From NCBI GenBank assembly GCA_028583685.1, contig JAMXIF010001210.1, positions 11,210,170-11,274,169 on the forward strand: a stretch of 64,000 nt of DNA. The letters are read 5' to 3'. Numbering within the stretch: the stretch's first letter is position 1; each line of letters starts with the position of its first letter. This stretch comes from Petaurus breviceps papuanus. Its lineage: Eukaryota > Chordata > Mammalia > Diprotodontia > Petauridae. The translations under genes were made by a program, and so were the position numbers. Below are positions 48,246 to 60,341 of this stretch, in pieces. Under the pieces are notes generated by a model. The model was given only the letters and a program-made list of their open reading frames with translations. It ran no database searches and had not been told where the DNA came from.

Positions 48246-50544
48246 GCAGTGTTTTGTTATGCTAAAAGTTACAACTCTATCCCTCTACTACATATACTTA
48301 GTCTTTATACAAAAGATTCTACCTATTGGGGAAAACATACATACACACACACACACACACACACTGCCTAGCAAAGAGGACTTGAATATATGTATCCATC
48401 TCAGCATAGAACCAAATGCCTCATGCTTCTACTTTATGTGAATGAACTAACTACTTCATTACTCACTCTGGGTGGACTTAAGAACTATAGTGGCTAAAAT
48501 GTAATTCAAGTGGGAGCCAATTACAGCAAATTTTTTGGAGAATTTCAAAAATATTCTATTGCTTTCTGGTATTTTGCCAAAACAAGAAAGATTAGCTGGC
48601 AAAGCATCTGGCCAAACTCATCACCCTCCATTAGTGAGCACATTGCAAGAAAAAACTACTCTAAGTGATGACTTCCATGAGTAAACAAAATATTAAATAT
48701 GTACTCTTTGGAAAGAATGACAGTGACACTGCTTGGAGACTTTCATATTGGAATGAGTACAATGAATCCTGGCTCCTTTTACTCAAGAATGTGAACTCCT
48801 TGAGGTGACAGACTGGTTTTCTCTCTATTTGCCTTTGTATTTCCAGTTCCTAGTAAAGTACCTCACCCAATGCAGGTAATTAAAAGATGATTGCTGTATT
48901 GTAAAACATTTAATATGGAATGCTAATATTGTGAAGAGACTCAGTGCTTCCTATAAAGAAAATCCATCACATCTGTCTTATTTAAAAAACAAAGATTCAG
49001 GGTTAATGTGGGAAAAATAAAGAGATCAAAGGGAAAAGATGATTATTTTAATGACTCAGCTTTGCAGCTTTTGAAATGAATGTTCACATTCTTTTAACAC
49101 CTCAATGAATTTTCCAAAACTGCAATCAATTTGAGATCAAATATTTTAAGTTTTTGAAGAAATGGAAAACAATTATTCTTATGACTAGACATATTTCTGG
49201 AAAATTAATGTGTTCCTGTTAGATTTGGGTATATTTCCAGGAAATTGTGCTGCATGACTTACTGTCATACTAGAATTGTCCCATCATATAGCTTTCAATT
49301 TTTTAACTCTGTGAGAATTGTTTTCTTTTTGAATATTCAAAGTAATAAGTTAAAATAAAAATATTCTACTTTTCCACATTTATAGGAATACTATAGTAGG
49401 TGGGGGAAAAAGCAGGAAAAATAAGAGAATTTAAGAACAACACTTCTTCATATAGATTTCAACCACTGTCTCCAAACTAACAAATGTATAAACATCTGAT
49501 TTCAAAGCCATTTTCCATGTCAACATTTCCCCAACAAGTTAAGACTTTGGATTCTGGTTACATCACTAGTCACATAAATCTCACTCACAGTGATCCCTAT
49601 TGTATGATTTTGATTTACAAAATATCAATGAATATGGACTAAACCAGATTAAAATATAATTGAGAAGCATCTAACAAAATAAATAAATTGCAATACAATA
49701 TAGATAATGGTATTTCGTGGTTTTCTAAATCAATATTCATCCCAGGAATCTTCTATGTGTTTTTTTTTTATTTAGAAGGCTATTGCAAATATCTCTAAAG
49801 CTGAAATGATAAGATATTTGGGGGGGGGGCAGTTCAAATGGTCTTCTACAAAAGGGTACAAAATAAGGGTTATTCAATGACTTGGAACAATTGTAATTAC
49901 CATATTGAGTTGTGATCTTTAAAATGCATCAAAGGTTTTAGATTTCTGAAGTAAGATTGTGGTGAATATGTTTTTTCTGTAATTCCTTCAATAATTCACT
50001 TACCAAATAATTACTGAGCACCTCCTACATGCAGGGTTCTTTACTGAGTGCAGGAGTGTGGCTTGGTGATAGATAAAGATGAGTAAGGAATTACCATCAC
50101 TAATATTATAGCAGAAATGTAATAAGAGAGGGTAGCTAGAGATTTTTACCCAGGGTACCAAAATATAGAGGATATGAAATTTAACAAGTGAGTTTAGCAC
50201 CCAGTTCATAAGAAAAAACAGTTAAAATGGAAATCTAGCAGATGGCACACAATTAATAATGAATATCTATAAGCCACCAAAGTAATTAATTCCCTTTTTC
50301 TGCTTTTGTCTTAATTACTCATTTCATTTTTACATCATAAGTTATAAAGCTGATTCAAGGACTTATTTCATTCTGCTTATCTTGGGCACCAAAAGTTCTT
50401 TTTATGGTTCTGCCTTACAAAATAGCAGAGAAAGTAAGAGTAATATATAAATAGCTCTAAAATGAAAAAGCATCACTAAACGGTACAAGAAAGTCCTAGT
50501 CAATTAAAGCTATACAAAGGTAAAATTGGTTGCTTTGAGAGGTA
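48246..50544. other. Non-genic sequence
   Basis: No gene. An (AC)n run lies at about 48340-48363. A poly-G run lies near 49820-49830. An L2-like hint lies at 49985-50070 (AATAATTACTGAGCACCTCC). Confidence 0.5.
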
Positions 50545-50548
50545 GTGG

Positions 50549-51298
50549 TGATGGGGTGCTTGGGTGCCTGTGCTTGAACCCTAGTTTGTAAAATCACATC
50601 TTTCCTTAGCCTCAAATCTCCCTAGGCCCAGAGCATTATCTCTGCCTACTTCTTCCCATGCCAGTACTCTGCCTAGGAACCATTCATGATCAAGCCCCAG
50701 CCAAATCTTTTTCTCCCCTTGGCAAAATAACAAGCTGCACCTATGAATCCCTCACTAGATTATCTATAAGTGACTCTGTAGCTTATTATATACATCCTAA
50801 ATTCCTCATTATGTATGCCTTAGGCTTAGGACATATTTATACTCCCAACAACCATCTTGTCAAACATGACATTGATGATGGATGGCAGCTTGCTCAGCCC
50901 TGACTACTAGCTGACTTAGTGATAATTCAAGCCTAAAACCACACCTCCATGCAGCCCCCCTCAGGCTATTGCCCAGTGAATTTTGGGCAATATGCCTGCG
51001 CAGTAGATATTAAAAGTGCATTTTCCTTTAAGAACTGACCACTCCTTAACTCCCACCCTGCCTCACCTAAGTAGCATATTTGGCACAGGTTCTACTATAG
51101 ATTATCCTATATAAACTTTAACTGTATCTTTCTAAGGTTTCAGGTTCCCTAAGAACTCTTGCCCACTGTATAGCATAATAATAAATCTTTGCCTCCTTGA
51201 CTTAGAGAATGCTTGAGTCTGTGAATTCATTCCAGACTGCTTTCCAAGGACTCTGTTTATTGGGGTTCCTGGACTCCCTGACCCCTTGAATCATGTCA
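50549..51298 (+). mobile_element. Solo LTR of an endogenous retrovirus (class I-like)
   Basis: A 750-bp block with TGATGGGG at the start and CATGTCA at the end, flanked by 4-bp duplications GTGG (50545-50548 and 51299-51302). Internal order fits an LTR: TATA-like CCTATATAAACTTT at about 51106, AATAAA at about 51181, then a U5-like stretch (CTTTGCCTCCTTGACTTAGA) of about 110 bp. A 4-bp TSD is weak evidence alone; the promoter and polyadenylation layout supports it. No internal region: fossil. Confidence 0.62.
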
Positions 51299-51302
51299 GT
51301 GG

Positions 51303-51440
51303 TATCTCAGTTACCTGAAGTATTCAAGTAGAGGCTAAATGATCACTTGTGATTGTGTTGTACAGGGGATTCCTGGTTCAAATACAGGTTGGATTAATTG
51401 ATCTTTGATGTTCTTTCCAACTCTGAGATTCTCTGGATGT
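51303..51440 (+). repeat. L3/CR1-like 3' end relic
   Basis: CACTTGTGATTGTGTTGTACAG, GGGATTCCTGGTTCAAATAC, TTGATCTTTGATGTTC and TTTCCAACTCTGAGATTCTC follow the L3/CR1 3' pattern also seen at 36115. Confidence 0.5.
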
Positions 51441-51519
51441 AAAACAACTTCTTTAAAATACTGCATTTTTCCAAATCAGTCAACCCAAAAGGCATGTATT
51501 CTGGTATACCTAATGATTT

Positions 51520-51625
51520 CTTTTTTTTTTTTTTTGCTTTTTTTTGGAGGGCAATTAGGTTTAAGTAACTTGCCCAAGGTCACATGGCTAGTTTTTCTGT
51601 ATTAAGTGTCTGAGGCCAGATTTGA
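51520..51625 (-). repeat. 5'-truncated CORE-SINE
   Basis: On the minus strand it retains TTCAAATCTGGCCTCAGACA, the core TGTGACCTTGGGCAAGTTAC and an A-rich tail (plus-strand T run 51519-51547), but lacks the tRNA head. Near-identical flanks ACCTAATGATTT (51508-51519) and ACCTAATGGTTT (51626-51637) are its TSD. Confidence 0.82.
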
Positions 51626-51639
51626 ACCTAATGGTTTTG

Positions 51640-53556
51640 TAAAGCAAATTTAAACTGTTTGAGTAAATTCTCATGACAGGGTTTCCAGAGTTAGTAGTAT
51701 ATTATTCTTCTCTCTCTAACCTCAAAAATGTTTGTAAATATTAACTAAAATCCAAACATTAAGGATAGCCTGAAAGACAGGTTGTACATCAATCCCCTCA
51801 CATCAGGCATTACAAACTTGGGAAGCAGGATACCTGAGACAATCAGGTATACTTTGTTTTGAGTTGTGTTTTCTGGGAATTCACAGAAGGGGTATTCATT
51901 TAGGAAATATTAGTCAAAAAGAAATATTCCCTTGCATTTTAAGCCTTTAAGTTAGTCTTTTACTCAAAGTACTTTTCAATGACAAATGCCTAAATAGTTG
52001 ATTTTGAAGCTCTACTTTTAATCTTGAACTTTGTTTTATATGAGTGTTGGTAACCCAGGTATTCTAATAATTTCAGCTTCAGAAATGCCTTCATTGGGCT
52101 ATCCCTTGGCTTTCTCTAGAGTTAGCAGTAAACAGTTTTCAAGAAGTTGGGGAAAGGGACAGGGGTGCGAGAGAATCTGATTCATTTTGTAATTAGTACT
52201 AATGATTTGGGGAAGTGTGAGCTGCTGTAGAAAGGAGATTCCATAAATCTATTGAATCCTTTCAGCCTGGCTTGTTTCCCTCTTTGTGTAGCAGGCTAGG
52301 CAAAAGAGAACTTAGTAACTATGTATTTAGCATATTGACAATAAATGTACAGGCAGAAATGATGAGTAATGTCTAATGATAGTCAGATGTCATAAGGGAA
52401 AGTAGATAATGGGGTATAATACATAGACTGAAATAACCTGCTCAAATCCCAGGATTCATAGAAAATGACCCTAGTATAAAAGAAAAGTTAACAACATCTT
52501 TGCAGCCTAATGTCTTTCTGAAACTCACATCAAGAGACTTTTATCCTAGCAACCAGAAAGACTCAATAAGCAGATGATATATTTAAATTAAAATAGAAAG
52601 TGAAAGGCATTTGAAGCAATATCTAGGGAATGTTTAATGGTGTCTGTCCTTTGGATTTTCCTCAATGAGAGTCATTCCAATATTGACTAGATTTTCTTCA
52701 TTTTTCAGATTAATTAAGGGTTCCATAAGACATTATCTGTCACAATGTGGGAATTGAATTAGCTGAAAATTATTCCCATGGTACCTTTTCAGGATTTCAT
52801 AGATATTGTTCTATATTTTCAGGGTTACCATTAAATGAGGTCCAGCTTTATATCCTTTTGGTAGTTAAGACCCTCTTCCAAACTTGCCTAATTTTTCAAA
52901 GATATCATTATTTTCCCAGTCTCTCAGGTATAACATATGGCTACTGCCATTCTTAGCTCTCCCTCCCCCCATATATTAAAACAGTTGTCAATTTTTTCTA
53001 TTTCTGCCTCCACAGTAACTCAAATCTGAACTGCTTTTTTCTAGTCACATAACCACTTTCACCTAGAAGACTGCAACAGACTCCTAATTCATCTCCCTGC
53101 TTCTGTTCTCTCTCCTCACAGGTACTAAAGTACTTTTCACAATCAAATGTCACTCCTTTACTCAACAAACTCCAGTAGCTTCATAAAAAGAGAAAGAGGA
53201 TTTTATATGAAAACAGGAATTTCTATTATGTATAGCTTATTTTTTTTGTTTTGTTTTCTTTTGTTTTTACAAATTCAACACAGTTAACTTTCTAAATAGT
53301 CTTTTTGAATACATTAGTTATTTTCCCTTATGGTTTAACTGCTTGTCTAGTCTCTTGTTCCTGATTGATTCCCTTACCTGTGTTCTTAACTTCATTGCAT
53401 AGTATCACAGGATGCATTGAAGCCAACCATCAGAGATCATAGCTTTAGTTTTTAATACATTAAAATAGTACTGAGACAGCAGAGTAGTTGTTCCCTTCTA
53501 CTATAGGTGCTGATATAACAAGAGCTAATTTCTCTGTCTCTTCTTAGAAAGATATC
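51640..53556. other. Non-genic sequence
   Basis: No gene or clear repeat. AT-rich unique sequence. Confidence 0.5.
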
Positions 53557-53994
53557 CTATCTGAAAAGAAAACCCAAAAGCAAGAAAATAGTGATTTCCC
53601 TACCTAGCCCCATGCCATTATTTTGATTACTTTTCTTATTTAAATTGATAATGTCTTGAAAGATGCTGTCCAGGTCCTCCTTTTGATTATGATTTCCAGG
53701 TAGTCCAATGATTCTGATGTTGTCCCTTCTGGATCTCTTTCCCAGGTCAGTTGTTTTTCCAATGAGGTATTTTATATTTTCTTCTATTTTTTTCATTCTT
53801 TTGAATTTGTTTTATTGATTCTTGATATCTCATAAAGTCATTAGCTTCCATTTGCCCAATTCTAAATTTTGTGGAGTTGTTTTCCTCAGTTAGCTTTTGT
53901 ACTTCCTTTTCCATTTGACCAATTGCATATTTTAAAGAGTTGTTTTCTTCGGTGGATTTTTGTATCTCCTTTTCCATTTGGCCAATTCTACTTT

Positions 53995-55190
53995 AAAAAA
54001 TCTTTATTTTTAGTTTTCAACCTTCACTTCCACAAGATTTTGAGTTCCAAACATTCTCCACATCCCTATCTTCTCCCACCCAAAGATAGAATGCATTCTG
54101 ATTACCTTTTCTCCCAATCTGCGTGCCCTTCTATCATTCCCCCCCCCTCTTATTCCCTTTGTTCTATATTTATGTAGGGCAAGATAAATTTCTATACCTC
54201 ATTACCTACATATTTTACTTCCCAGGTGCATGTAAAAACAATTTTTAACATTAATTTTTAAAACTTTGAATTCTATATTCTCTCTCTTCCTCCCCCCCAA
54301 ACCCTCACAGAGAAGACAAGCAATTAGACACAGATTATACATGTGTAGTCATGCAAAACACCTCCATAACAGTCATGTTATGAAAGACTAACTATATTTC
54401 CTTCCATCCTGTCCCACCCTCCATTTATTTTATTCTCACTTTTGACCTGTCTCTCCTCAAAGTGATTACTTCTGAATACCCTGTCCCCCATTCTATCCTC
54501 CTTTCTATCATTCTCCCCTCTCTTATCCCCTTCCCCCTTATTTTCATCTAGGGTAGGATATATTTCCATACTGAATTGAGTGTGTGTCTTATTCCCTCCT
54601 TAAGCCATATCTAATGAGAGTAAGGTTCACTCATTCCTTCTCACCTTCCCCATCTTCCCCTCCATTGTAAAAACTCTTTCTTGACTCTTTTATGTGAGAT
54701 GATTTAGTACATTTTATCTCTCCCTTTTGCTTTCTCCCAGTAGATTTTTCTCTCTCACCCCTTAATTTTATTTTTTAAGATATCATCACTTCATATTCAA
54801 CTCACCTGGTGCCCTCTTTCTTTGTAGGAATATAAACAGTTTAACTTTAATAAGTCTCTTATGATTCCTTTTTCCTGTTTATATCTTCATGCTTCTCCTG
54901 AATCCTTTATTTGAAAGTCAGATTTTCTATTCAGCTCTGGTCTTTTCATAAAGAATGCTTGAAAGTCCTCTAGTTCATTGAATATCCATTTTTTCTCCTG
55001 AAGGTTTATTCTCAGTAGGTTCAGAAGGATTTGCTGAGTAGGTGATTCTTGGTTTTAATCCTAGTTCTTTTGACCTCTGGAATAGTACATTCCCTTAAGC
55101 ATAATACTTAATGTAGAAGCTGCTAAATCTTGTCTTATGCTGATTGTGTTTCCACAATACTTGAATTGTTTCCTTCTGTCTGCCAGTCGG
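53995..55190 (-). mobile_element. 5'-truncated HAL1/L1 3' segment inside ORF1
   Basis: The oligo-A end is at 53995 (plus-strand TTTAAAAAATCTTTATTTTTAG). The purine-rich tail then runs through 54030-54800. The end of an ORF1 follows (plus-strand CTATTCAGCTCTGGTCTTTTC, near 54925, equals ..KKPELNRKF..) and the C-terminal domain ends near 55190 (CACAATACTTGAATTGTTTC). Same order as the tails at 28393 and 62100. It interrupts the coiled-coil coding region of the host element. TSD not resolved. Confidence 0.72.
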
Positions 55191-55515
55191 TTTTTTTAAA
55201 CAGTTGGTTTTTTTCCCCAAGCTGTTGAGTCTTTTTTCATAATTATCTTGCATCACTCTCATCTCTTTTCCCACTTTTTCTTCCATCTCTCTTATGTGAT
55301 TTTAAGTGCCTTTTTGATCTCTTCCATGGGTTTATTCTGGACTTCAGGCCACTTCCTCTTTTTCCTTGGGGCCTTGTATATTGGTGTTTTGACATTGTTG
55401 TCTTCTTCTGTGTCTGTGTCTTGGTTTTCCTTCCCCATCACCATAATAACTTTCTATGGTCAGGTTCTTTTTTGGTTGTTTTTTGTTCATATTTTTCAGC
55501 TTTTTTCCTTTCTTT

Positions 55516-56148
55516 TCTTTATTCATTCATTCATTTGTTTATTTATTTTAAAGCAATCAGGGTTAAGTAACTTGCTCAAGGTTACACGGCCAGTTATTTC
55601 TGGGTGTGGTGCTAAGTTTCAGAACCTGGATTTGATCTCAGGTCATCCCGACTCTGGGGCTGATGCTCTTACTTACTGAGCCACCTGGCTGCCCCTAAGC
55701 AATTGGGGTTAAGTAACTTGCTCAAGGCTACACGGCCAGATGTTTCTGGGTGGATGCTAAGTGTCTGAGCCCGGATTCGATCCCAGGTCATCCCGACACT
55801 GGGGCCAGTTCTCTTACTTGCTGTGCTACGTGGCTGCCCCTTTTTATTTTTTTTTAAAGCAATTGGGGTTAAGTAACTTGCTCAAGGGTACACGGCCAGT
55901 TATCTCTGGGTGTGGTGCTAAGTTTCAGAGCCTGGATTTGATCCCAGATCATCCTGACACTGGAGCCGGTGCTCTTACTCGCTGAGCCACCTGGCCACCC
56001 CTAAGCAATTGGGGTTAAGTAACTTTCTCAAGGTTACATGGCCAGGTGTTTCTGGGTGGGTGCTAAGTGTCTGAGCCCGGGATTTGATCCCCAGGTCATC
56101 CCGACACTGGAGCCGGTGCTCTTACTCGCTGTGCTACCTGGCCACCCC
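55516..56148 (-). repeat. Four-unit SINE array (dimer of dimers) with one 15-bp TSD
   Basis: Identical TTTTTTCCTTTCTTT copies at 55501-55515 and 56149-56163 bound the whole array. Units of about 145 bp, listed along the plus strand: A 55550-55695, B 55697-55840, A' 55856-56001, B' 56003-56148. A and A' share TGTGGTGCTAAGTTTCAGA; B and B' share GATGCTAAGTGTCTGAGCCC or GTGCTAAGTGTCTGAGCCCG. On the minus strand the order is B'-A'-short A-rich spacer-B-A-tail. B units carry a near-perfect pol III box B (GGATCGAATCC). B joins A directly without an A tail. The single TSD pair means one insertion event. Confidence 0.85.
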
Positions 56149-56365
56149 TTTTTTCCTTTCTTTCAAATTTGAGCTCTGCTCCTGGTATGGAAGAGATACT
56201 GTCTCAGACTTTTTGTGTCAGGGGCTACAGGCCCTGTCTGTTTACCTGGTGCTGCTCTGATACTTCCCTGATCTCGAATTCTGAGGGGTGCTATTTTATG
56301 GTTGTTTGGAGGTGAATTTGGAAGAGTTGTAATCTACTTCTTACTTCAACATCTTGGATCCCAGA

Positions 56366-57424
56366 AGTGACAACTCACTGTAAAATAAAAAAATTAGGTA
56401 CTCAAACCACTGGTGCTCACTGAGCAAGGGGGTGCCATAGTTACACTTCTGCTTTAGGAAAGATCACATTGGAATTTGGAGTAGAGAGTGGATAAAAGTG
56501 GGACAAGATGTGATGCAGGGAGCTACTGCAGCAGTCCAGGTGATGAGGACATTTACTAGAATAGTGGCTATGTGAATAGATAGGAGAGGATGTATAAGAG
56601 ACATGCCTCAAAGGCAAAAAAATAAAAAGTTAGATAGAACAATAAATTGATTTATGGAGGAAATATGTAGGGAACATGAATGACCAGGAACATGAATGAA
56701 TAGACTGAAGGGGCATGCACAAAGGCAAGTAAGTGGTTGAGCACATGTCTGGAGGGGAGGGGCTACTCAAGGCTCTGATGTAGGAGAGCCACTATTGTCT
56801 TCTGCTGCTGTTATCACATTGTTCTTTCTGATTCTACTCCTGGACATTATGTAATGGTTTTATTGCCTCAAAATCCTTCCTTCTTTCCAACCTCCCTTTC
56901 TGTTCTCTCTCTCTTATCCCCTCTCTTGTTTGTATTGTTTTTCTTCACTTTTTACCTCCTCCCCATGCTGTTTCTTCACCCTTATAGGAAGAGTGAAAAG
57001 GGATAGATTCAGTTTCAAAGAAAGAAAAATAATCCTCTTTTTAAACTAGAAGAAATCTAATATTCCTGGTTAGCAGACCAAAAGATCCTCAGATTTTTTT
57101 TCCTCCCCATAATCAAAAGGTTCTGCTAGTTTGACAGAAAAATTGGCTCCTCCAGACATTTCCCGTCTTACACTTCACAAATTCTATAGTCTAGTAACAT
57201 TGATATACCTGCTGTTCCTCATAGCATGGAATACCATCTACTTTCCCTGTGCCTTTACACTGTTCCCCTGCCTTTCTCTCCTTCAACTTTGCCTTAGTTT
57301 TTCTTGCTTTCTTTATGACTAAATGCAAATTCCACCTTCTACAGGAGACCTTTTCTAGGTCCCTTCCCAGCTGCCAGAGCTACTCAGTCTGAGAATACCT
57401 TTAGTCTATAAGTCTATTCTATAT
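56366..57424. other. Non-genic sequence with L2-like relic
   Basis: No gene. Positions 56470-56780 (AGGGAGCTACTGCAGCAGTC, CAGGTGATGAGGACATTTAC, GGGGCATGCACAAAGGCAAG) resemble the reverse complement of an upstream L2 region. Confidence 0.45.
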
Positions 57425-57605
57425 CAATATTGTTCTATAGATATGTTCTATATATACATATATACACAAGATATACATATATAATTATATTTTATTTACA
57501 TATATCTAGATATAGATTATACATGGCTAGTTTTTACATGTTGTCCTGAGCATTCAAAAGCAAATATGTGCACACATGCATGTGTATGTATACATGTATA
57601 TATCT
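57425..57605. repeat. TA/CA-rich low-complexity tract
   Basis: Clusters of ATATAT, ACATAT and TGTATG units between unique sequences. Confidence 0.7.
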
Positions 57606-59676
57606 GGTATTAACATTCCCAGGTTTTGAATTATCCTGTGTGTATTCAGCTATTTAACATATTCCTTCCACCTTACATAAAGGGAAAGTTAATTAATTAA
57701 AATGTAAATGAATATTAATAAAGTATAATTATTTATAGTAATGTCCAATATTTAGCTGCTAATGAAACATTTAACTTTTAAAATAAGTTAATGTCTGATT
57801 TACGTTTCTTTTTAAGGAGAAAATAATTTGCTAAATAATAGCCATAGTGGATTTTTCTGAGATTTTTTTCTACTTGTCAATAATAATCAAAACCATTCAA
57901 ACAAATAAAATGCTTTTGAATAATTAAGCAGTAACATTTTGAGAGAGATGTCATATTATGGGATCAACATGCAAGAAAAGAAAGTTCCCAGAAGCCTTGT
58001 TTACCTCTGGTAGATATGGACAACACACATAAATGCATATTTGTCACAATGACAAATACATAAAAGGCTGCAAATTATTTTTCCAGGACTTTAAATATTC
58101 AGTCTAATCTCAGCTATAGTAGATACCAACAGTCTCTGGGTAAAGACTAGTATCAATTGGTAGAAGCTCCTCACTAGAGATTTTTTAGCACTAATTTTCA
58201 ATAAATATTAATGACCCCAAGCTTCTCTCAAACAAAAACCTATGATTTTTTTTCCACCCTAATGTAGTTCCAGTGACACTGAGGAATAGTGAGCCTGGAG
58301 TCTCTGAAAAATTGAAGGAAAAGCTGATGCTGGATGTGAGCTGTCTGCAAGACATTATGAACAAGTAAACAGTGAGATGTATTTAAAGGATATTATCAGA
58401 GAAATATCTGAATGTTGAGTGCCATGAATCCATATGGCGAATTTCTGGAAGGATCTGGATGAAAATCATATGAGATTGGAAGGCCTATATGGGATGTAAT
58501 AAACAGCATTAAAGAGAATACTCAAATAAAGGAAATCGTAGATCCATTGGAGCACTGGACTGTACTCAACACATATAAATAAGCACTAGAAAGTATTTTT
58601 TTCCTCAGAGAGCATGTTTAAAAAAACTAAAAAGTTCCTCAGTTTCTATGTGTTGGTTTAATTGGAAAAAAATTCATATGGTGGAAATTATCTATACAGA
58701 GGTAGATCATAAGAGCCAGGGAAAGTTGCATATCATTGGAGTAAAATAGAGTTTGAGTGGATTAATGCTAGTCTCTTCTGGTGTATTAAAATTCTTGAAA
58801 AGCTCCCATGCTGGGAGGCTTGAAGCCAGCATTTCTTCAACTGGCATTTAGAATATTCATATGCCTGAAAGATAATTTTGTGTTTTTGCATTAAGAAATA
58901 TCCCCACTTCTCTGCTCCTGCTGCTTCTGTGCTGACTTCCTACATATTTCTTTATGCAAGACAGAAACTTTGGGGAGGGTCTGCGCCAAGTTGGCTGAAC
59001 TCCCTCTCTCCATAGTTTCATCTACTGATTTCCTGGTCAAACAATGCCTTTTGAAAATGTCTTCCAGAAAGAGAAAGGAGAATATTTTCAAAGTATTTGT
59101 TAAAATCTTGGCAGAAATTTATACACTGGTTAGAATAAGTATAAAAGTAGAGAAAATGCAGTTTTTGAAAGAAAGCTCATGAAAAAAGAAAGTTAGTTTC
59201 TGAAATCAATGCCAAAATAATAGGCATAAAACACGAACCATTTAACTTCAAAAAAACAAACTTGTAAAGCAGAAACAATTGTGTGTATGTTTTTTCTTAG
59301 GTATCAGGATAATTTTTCACCTTCTTTGGTCCTTTTTAGAACACTAAAGGAAGTGGTTGCTTATGCTTGAAGCAAGTCTTCAGAAAGCAACTCAAAACCT
59401 TTTCTGTATGCAAAATATTGAATCTTTTCAGGATCATGAAATTAGAAGAACTTTAAAATTCACTAAGTCTAGCCCCATTTTTCAGGAGAGGAAAGTGAGA
59501 TCATGAGAGGGAAAGCAACTAAACTTGTAGCACAAATTTTGTGATTTGTACCATATTCAAGGGAAACCATCTTGTGGTCCCTACCTCACAGGGATGGTGC
59601 TGGTATCAAATGAAATACACATAAAACATATTGAAAAATAATCTTCAAGTGATATATGAATGATGATGACAATGAT
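57606..59676. other. Non-genic sequence
   Basis: No gene or firm repeat. The open frames at 58891-59182 overlap on opposite strands and show no family features. Confidence 0.5.
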
Positions 59677-59699
59677 CACCATAATCATCATCATCATCG

Positions 59700-59733
<34 letters not shown>
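59677..59733 (+). repeat. (CAT)n / (ATC)n microsatellite
   Basis: About 57 bp of near-perfect CAT triplets with two interruptions (CATCATCGTCATC). Confidence 0.92.
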
Positions 59734-60331
59734 TCACTAGGGATTTTACCATCCTTTTCAGGGATTCCATGAGCAGCTCATTTTAAAATATTGTTTTGTG
59801 TCTGGAAATATTACCTGCCACTTGCCCATGACAAGGTCCTTAGATTTCTGTAACCATGCAAACAATTCTCTGAGCTATTCCTAATGTTTATATCAATTAT
59901 CTATTATATTAAACTACTATTAGATATCTCTACAGCACCTATTATTTGACAGGTAGTCATTGTGTTAGGTGTCATGTTCATCAAAAAGAATTTATTAGGC
60001 ACTTGCTATATGATAGGTACTGTGCTAAGCACTGGGGACACAGAAAAAAATAGTCCCTGTCAGTTAATCTAATACTAACCTAATCTAATGGAGAAGATAG
60101 TAACCAAATAACTATGTATATACAAGATTATATAATGTAAGTGAACCAATATTATCTCTAATAAAGAAAAGATACTGGACTGGGGGGGAGGGACAGGAAG
60201 AGGCCTGTTATAGAAGGTAAAATTTGTGTTGAGGATACAGACAGAAAAAAACAAATCCAAAGAACAGTACCATCTATAAACAGAGACTTCACTTCAATTT
60301 TCATTCACTCTTTCCCATGATTCATTAAAAT
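59734..60331. other. Non-genic sequence with L2-like relic
   Basis: No gene. Positions 59975-60070 (AGAATTTATTAGGCACTTGC, GGTACTGTGCTAAGCACTGG) match the reverse complement of an L2 3' end. Confidence 0.5.
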
Positions 60332-60341
60332 ATAAGGTAAA

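Larger units (their letters stand above)
53557..56365 (-). mobile_element. L1/HAL1-type element (ORF1 and 5' UTR), multiply interrupted
   Basis: Minus strand. The 5' end is near 56365 (AGATGTTGAAGTAAGAAG on its strand) and the 5' UTR runs to about 56164. An N-terminal ORF1 piece (MNKKQPKKNLTIESYYGDGE..., from about 55490) continues to about 55195. The ORF1 coiled coil and RRM lie at 53557-53990 (MEKEIQKSTEENNSLKYAIG; TDLGKRSRRDNIRIIGLPGN). Its 3' part beyond the RRM is not present. It is split by an L1/HAL1 tail (53995-55190) and by the SINE array (55516-56148). Confidence 0.75.

Noticed and set aside
59677-59733. CRISPR-like or satellite array
   Set aside because: Simple CAT triplet microsatellite without spacers.
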